A stretch of 64,000 nt of DNA from Nitrospirota bacterium (lineage in GTDB: Bacteria > Nitrospirota > JACRHL01), in the NCBI GenBank assembly GCA_029858285.1, contig JAOUFN010000008.1:1-64000 (forward strand), in the 5' to 3' direction. Shown here one piece after another: positions 60,125 through 64,000 of the stretch; position 1 is the stretch's first letter, and every line of letters starts with the position of its first letter. Under the pieces are notes generated by a model. The model was not told the origin of the DNA. It was given only the letters and a program-made list of their open reading frames with translations, and did no database searches. Both the position numbers and the translations under genes were made by a program.

Positions 60125-60259
60125 GATCCCTTGCTCGTGCCGGTGCTTCTCAATAAACTAGCGCGCATTGCGTGAGGACCTCCGGGTGGGCCGCACGGCC
60201 ACGATGATCACGATGGGGTGTGGCGGGCGGAGCCTGGCGACGGTGCCGATGAACAGCGT

Positions 60260-60289
60260 AGTTTAGGGAAGCGGGCGGCCGGGGGTCAA
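60260..60289 (-). promoter_or_regulatory. Candidate promoter of the ccsA-hem operon
   Basis: On the minus strand TTGACC (60289-60284), 18 bases, TAAACT (60265-60260), about 136 bases before the ccsA start. It lies in the 236-base divergent gap with amt. No amt promoter was convincing. Confidence 0.5.
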
Positions 60290-60360
60290 GCCGGGCCGCC
60301 TACCGCCCCGTCACCGCCCGCATTTGGCGGGGTGGGGACAACCGGAAGAGGGGATGCCTC

Positions 60361-61575
60361 GTGAACAACACCATGAGTTTGCCGGCGGGCGCCGACGTAC
60401 TGTTTTTGATGCTGGGGGCAGTGATGGTGCTGGCCATGCACGGCGGCTTCGCCTTTCTCGAAGTGGGAACGGTGCGTTACAAGAACCAGGTCAACGCCCT
60501 GGTCAAAATCCTGTCCGACTGGTCGGTGTGCAGCGTGGTGTATCTGGTGATCGGCTACCCCATCGCCTACGGTACTCATTTCTTTGCTCCCGCCTCCAGC
60601 CTGCTGGGACAGAACCAGGGGCTGGAACTGGTGCGCTTCTTCTTCCTGCTCACCTTTGCGGCGGCGATTCCGGCCATCATCTCCGGCGGCATCGCCGAAC
60701 GCGCGCGTTTTTGGCCCCAGGTGCTGGCGGCGGCCCTGCTGGTGGCGTTCGTCTATCCGTTTTACGAGTCGCTGGCGTGGGGACAGCGGAGTGGATTTCA
60801 GGACTGGATTTCGGGCCTTGCCGGGGTGCGGTTTCACGATTTTGCGGGCAGTGTGGTGGTGCATGCCATGGGCGGCTGGCTGGCATTGGCGGCGGTGCTG
60901 GTGCTGGGGTCGCGCATGGGGCGTTACGGTACGGACGGCACCAGCCACCCGTTTCCCCCCAGCAACATCCCGTTTCTGGCTCTGGGCTCGTGGATGCTGA
61001 TCGTGGGTTGGTTTGGCTTCAATGTAATGAGCGCCCAGTCGCTGTCGGGCATCTCCGGTCTGGTGGCGATCAATTCCTTGATGGCCATGGTGGGCGGGGT
61101 GCTGGCGGCGTTGGTGGCGGGCCGCTGCGACCCCGGTTTCACCCACAACGGCGCACTGGCCGGTCTGGTGGCGGTCTGCGCCGGGTCGGATGTGATGCAC
61201 CCGTTCGGGGCCTTGTTCACCGGCGTGGTGGCCGGGGTGCTGTTCGTCTACATGTTCCACTTCACCCAGGAGCGGCTGCGGCTCGACGATGTGCTGGGCG
61301 TGTGGCCCCTGCACGGGGTGGTGGGCGCGTGGGGCGGAATTGCCTGCGGCATCTTTGGTCTCAAGGGGCTGGGGGGCCTCGGAGGGGTGAACCTGCTGGC
61401 GCAGATCATTGGCACCGGCGTGGCGATTGGCCTGGCTCTGGTGTCCGGCTTCGTGGTCTACAAGGTGCTGGACATGACCATCGGCATCCGTCTGTCCCAG
61501 GAGCAGGAGTATCGGGGGGCGGACCTTTCGGTCCACAGCATTGGTGCCAACCCGGAAAAACAACAGCGGCCCTAG
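60361..61575 (+). CDS. amt: Ammonium transporter
   Basis: A 404-residue Amt/MEP/Rh channel of eleven helices without a cleaved signal. The pore is recognisable: FFLLTFAAAIPAI (outer Phe gate), DFAGSVVVHAMGG with the structural Asp and first pore His, and LHGVVGAWGG with the second His. EVGTVRYKNQVNALVK is typical of the family. It starts at GTG 60361 behind GAGGGG. glnK follows after 72 bases, the universal pairing in which GlnK plugs the channel when nitrogen is plentiful. Confidence 0.96.
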   Translation: MNNTMSLPAGADVLFLMLGAVMVLAMHGGFAFLEVGTVRYKNQVNALVKILSDWSVCSVVYLVIGYPIAYGTHFFAPASSLLGQNQGLELVRFFFLLTFAAAIPAIISGGIAERARFWPQVLAAALLVAFVYPFYESLAWGQRSGFQDWISGLAGVRFHDFAGSVVVHAMGGWLALAAVLVLGSRMGRYGTDGTSHPFPPSNIPFLALGSWMLIVGWFGFNVMSAQSLSGISGLVAINSLMAMVGGVLAALVAGRCDPGFTHNGALAGLVAVCAGSDVMHPFGALFTGVVAGVLFVYMFHFTQERLRLDDVLGVWPLHGVVGAWGGIACGIFGLKGLGGLGGVNLLAQIIGTGVAIGLALVSGFVVYKVLDMTIGIRLSQEQEYRGADLSVHSIGANPEKQQRP

Positions 61576-61608
61576 CTTGCCGTTTGATCCGCTGGGTTGG
61601 TCTGTTGA

Positions 61609-61986
<378 letters not shown>

Positions 61987-62035
61987 GCGCCGCAGTCGGT
62001 AATGGCCGTTGGCAGACGCGGGCGGGGTGCGGGTA

Positions 62036-63139
62036 ATGCCGGAGTGGCTGGGCAACCAGGGTGCCCCCGCATGGGTGGCGCAGATTTTCACCGTGGTGCT
62101 GGTGGCGCTGGTGGTGGACCTGGTACAGCAACTGGTGCTGCGGCGGCTGCACCGCAAGCTGACGGACACCCACAATCCCTGGGACGATGCCCTAATTGAC
62201 GCCCTGCGACGGCCCCTGTCGCTGCTCGTTTGGGTGGTGGGCCTTACTTTTGCCGCCGACATCGCCGCCAGCCGCGCCCAGGCCCCGATTTTCGCGGCAG
62301 TCGGCCCGTTGCGCGAACTGGGAGTGATCACCGCGGTCACCTGGTTCCTGATCCGCGTGGTGCGCCGCGTGGAATGGAACCTGTCCGCCCGTGCCGAGGC
62401 CGGCGAGGCCACCCACGACAAGACCACGCTGGACGCCATCAGCCGTCTTGTGCGCGTGGCGATTCTCATCACCGCCGTGCTGGTGGCCCTGCAAACCCTG
62501 GGCTACAGCGTGTCCGGGGTGCTTGCCTTTGGCGGCATCGGCGGCATTGCGGTGGGTTTTGCCGCCCGCGACCTGCTGGCCAATTTCTTCGGCGGCCTGA
62601 TGATCTTCATGGATCGGCCGTTCTCGGTGGGGGAGTGGGTGCGCTCACCGGACCGCAACATCGAGGGCACGGTGGAGGCCATCGGCTGGCGGCTGACCCT
62701 TATCCGTACCTTCGACAAACGGCCCCTGTACGTGCCCAACAGCGTGTTTGCCAACATCGCGCTGGAGAATCCCTCGCGCATGAGCCACCGGCGAATCTAT
62801 GAAACCATCGGTATCCGCTACGGCGACTGGCAGAAGCTGCCGCCGATCTGCACCGACATCGAGGCCATGTTGCGAGCCCACGAAGGCATTGCGGGGGATC
62901 AACTGGTGATGGTGAACTTCAACGCCTTCGGTCCCTCGTCGGTGGATTTCTTCGTCTACTGCTTCACGCGCACCACGGTGTGGCACGAATATCATCAGGT
63001 GAAGCAGGACGTGCTGCTTAAGATTCACGGCATTGTGGAGGAGCACGGCGCCGAGGTGGCGTTCCCGACCCACACCGTGCATCTGCCGGACGCCCTCAGG
63101 GTGGCGGTGGAGGCCGGAGGCCCCCGGTCCACCCCCTGA
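62036..63139 (+). CDS. MscS-family mechanosensitive channel
   Basis: A 367-residue small-conductance channel. Four N-terminal hydrophobic helices precede the pore helix and MscS beta domain: VLAFGGIGGIAVGFAARDLLAN (in parts) and FFGGLMIFMDRPFSVGEWVR, then GTVEAIGWRLTLIRTFDKRP with YVPNSVFANIALENPSRMSH. The C-terminal domain ends in an EEHGAEVAFPTHTVHLP segment, as in YbdG/YnaI-like members. ATG 62036 is chosen; 62009 is also open. It lies 49 bases after glnK. It would release solutes on osmotic downshock. Confidence 0.92.
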   Translation: MPEWLGNQGAPAWVAQIFTVVLVALVVDLVQQLVLRRLHRKLTDTHNPWDDALIDALRRPLSLLVWVVGLTFAADIAASRAQAPIFAAVGPLRELGVITAVTWFLIRVVRRVEWNLSARAEAGEATHDKTTLDAISRLVRVAILITAVLVALQTLGYSVSGVLAFGGIGGIAVGFAARDLLANFFGGLMIFMDRPFSVGEWVRSPDRNIEGTVEAIGWRLTLIRTFDKRPLYVPNSVFANIALENPSRMSHRRIYETIGIRYGDWQKLPPICTDIEAMLRAHEGIAGDQLVMVNFNAFGPSSVDFFVYCFTRTTVWHEYHQVKQDVLLKIHGIVEEHGAEVAFPTHTVHLPDALRVAVEAGGPRSTP

Positions 63140-63156
63140 GTGCCGGGCTTTCCACC

Positions 63157-64000
63157 GTGGCCGGGGCAAGGAGACCTGTTTTCCAGGCCTGTCCCCTGGT
63201 TTTTCCCCCACCCCTTTTTTCCGATATCACTTGCCGGGTCCGGACTGCCGGACTGGCGCTGGCGCTGCTGTCGGCCCTGTGTGGATGTGCCAACTGGCAG
63301 GCCCACGGTGTTACGCCGGAGGCAGGGGGACTGCCATTGGCGCTGTTGCCGGTACAGGTTACGGCCCAGGCCCGCCACCTGGCGGCCCTGACCAGCCAGA
63401 CGGATGTGGCGGATGGCGCAGGCCAGGACGAGGTTACGGCCATCAGGCGGGAACTGACGCGGGTGGGGGAACAGCGTGGCGGGGCGCTGGCGCAACGCCT
63501 GGCGGCGTTGCCCGCCCTGATGCTGGTGGACCCGGGCAGGGTGGCGGCGGTGGTGGAGGCCGCGCCGCAGGCGGGGGCCGCCGCGTGGGGGCGGGAACTG
63601 GGAGTGGCGGCGGTGCTGGAGGTCACCCTGTCGGGATACGGCGCCATTCCTCGCCGCTGGCAGTGGTGGCTGATTGGCACCGGCGTGGCGGAGGCGGTGG
63701 TGCAGGGGGTGTTGGTGGCCCAAGTGATCCACAACCCGTGGGTGCCGTGGGCGGTGGGACTGGAGGAACTTGGCTCCGAACTCCTCACCTGGGGTGGTGG
63801 TGCCTGGCTGTTCAACGCCCGCTACGCGCCGGTGGTGCTGGAGGCGCGGCTGGTAGCCAGCCGGGACGGCCGGGTGCTGTGGGACGATCTGGTGATGGTG
63901 GGTGTCGACCGTAAGGCGCTGAAGCGGCTGGAGCCCGCCGAACGGGAGCGGCGTGAGGTGGTGTTGGCCGTCACCGCCAGCCGCGCCGAACAGAAACTGG
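63157..64000 (+). CDS. Lipoprotein of unknown function, truncated by the window end
   Basis: An open frame without stops runs to the right edge. A hydrophobic stretch GLALALLSALCGC gives a lipoprotein signal with Cys in a lipobox-like LCGC. The mature part is Ala/Leu/Val-rich and includes LGVAAVLEVTLSGYGAIPRR, a hydrophobic helix (WQWWLIGTGVAEAVVQGVLV) and LVASRDGRVLWDDLVMVGVD, which recalls TolB/CsgG-like beta segments. The start is uncertain. GTG 63157 is the only in-frame start codon upstream, without a ribosome site and with an odd 30-residue lead. G/C at third positions supports this frame over the overlapping one. I do not recognise the family. Confidence 0.6.
   Translation, partial: MAGARRPVFQACPLVFPPPLFSDITCRVRTAGLALALLSALCGCANWQAHGVTPEAGGLPLALLPVQVTAQARHLAALTSQTDVADGAGQDEVTAIRRELTRVGEQRGGALAQRLAALPALMLVDPGRVAAVVEAAPQAGAAAWGRELGVAAVLEVTLSGYGAIPRRWQWWLIGTGVAEAVVQGVLVAQVIHNPWVPWAVGLEELGSELLTWGGGAWLFNARYAPVVLEARLVASRDGRVLWDDLVMVGVDRKALKRLEPAERERREVVLAVTASRAEQKL

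Noticed and set aside
60125-60360. A sigma-54 promoter for amt-glnK
   Set aside because: GG and GC dinucleotides occur, but no pair has the required spacing with TGGCAC and TTGC context.
63033-63914. An overlapping plus-strand frame across the end of mscS and the truncated lipoprotein
   Set aside because: It begins inside mscS in another frame and gives a Gly/Arg-rich product; the neighbouring frame has a lipoprotein signal and better codon bias.

Overview
The window comes from the chromosome of a high-G+C Gram-negative (diderm) bacterium. LPS is indicated by lptA/B/C, lptF/G and a lipid A-type acyltransferase, and type IV pili by pilMNOPQ. Other landmarks are heme synthesis from glutamyl-tRNA, a c-di-AMP cyclase, RpoN, and an ATP sulfurylase/APS-reductase cluster. 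Several gene orders (lptC-A-B-rpoN-hpf-rapZ; ccsA-hemA-hemC-cobA/hemD-hemB; tilS-hpt-ftsH-folP-cdaA-ybbR-glmM; pilMNOPQ-aroK-aroB) are, from memory, typical of Deltaproteobacteria/Desulfobacterota-grade organisms. A deep-branching proteobacterium is equally possible and the sequence alone does not settle it. I saw no rRNA, tRNA, insertion sequence, prophage or CRISPR array. Genes are very tightly packed, with many ATGA/GTGA overlaps, and no stretch above 300 bases lacks a gene.

Layout. 1-2.5 kb: the Gly-rich C-terminus of a surface protein, aat, a TPR protein and an FmdB-like zinc ribbon. 2.6-7.6 kb (+): a ferredoxin-DUF3422 fusion, then a coupled trio of GT-C-like membrane protein, GT2 polyprenyl-phosphate glycosyltransferase and a small EamA/SMR flippase-like protein. 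7.6-12.3 kb (-): a methyltransferase and a sulfur operon rrf2-aprA-aprB-sat with a near-consensus promoter. 12.4-20.9 kb (-): pilMNOPQ, a lipoprotein, aroK, aroB and a metalloprotease-like lipoprotein. 21-27.4 kb (-): a glutamine amidotransferase, lptC, lptA, lptB, rpoN, hpf, rapZ, ubiX. 27.6-31.2 kb (-): uppS-cdsA-dxr-PNPOx-like. 31.3-33.2 kb (-): pfkA and an outer-membrane protein. 33.3-41.1 kb (-): acyltransferase-mtnA-engB-lptF-lptG-TPR protein-UPF0434 protein-M28 peptidase. 41.2-43.8 kb (-): comEC. 43.9-44.5 kb (-): three tandem 47-residue membrane peptides. 44.7-60.1 kb (-): fourteen consecutive genes from ccsA through heme synthesis, ribF, tilS, hpt, ftsH, folP, cdaA, ybbR and glmM to a tetraheme cytochrome. 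60.4-64 kb (+): amt-glnK, an MscS channel and a truncated lipoprotein gene.

How the genes work together. Most of the window is envelope and core metabolism: undecaprenyl-phosphate and isoprenoid supply (dxr, uppS), phospholipid (cdsA), LPS export (Lpt) and peptidoglycan precursors (glmM under a possible c-di-AMP checkpoint). The less ordinary parts are the ferredoxin-DUF3422 fusion, the three tandem peptides, the short AprAB in A-then-B order behind an Rrf2 regulator, the polyprenyl-sugar trio, and lipoproteins inserted into the pilus/aro operon. The tandem peptides and the ferredoxin-DUF3422 fusion are the best candidates for undescribed biology.
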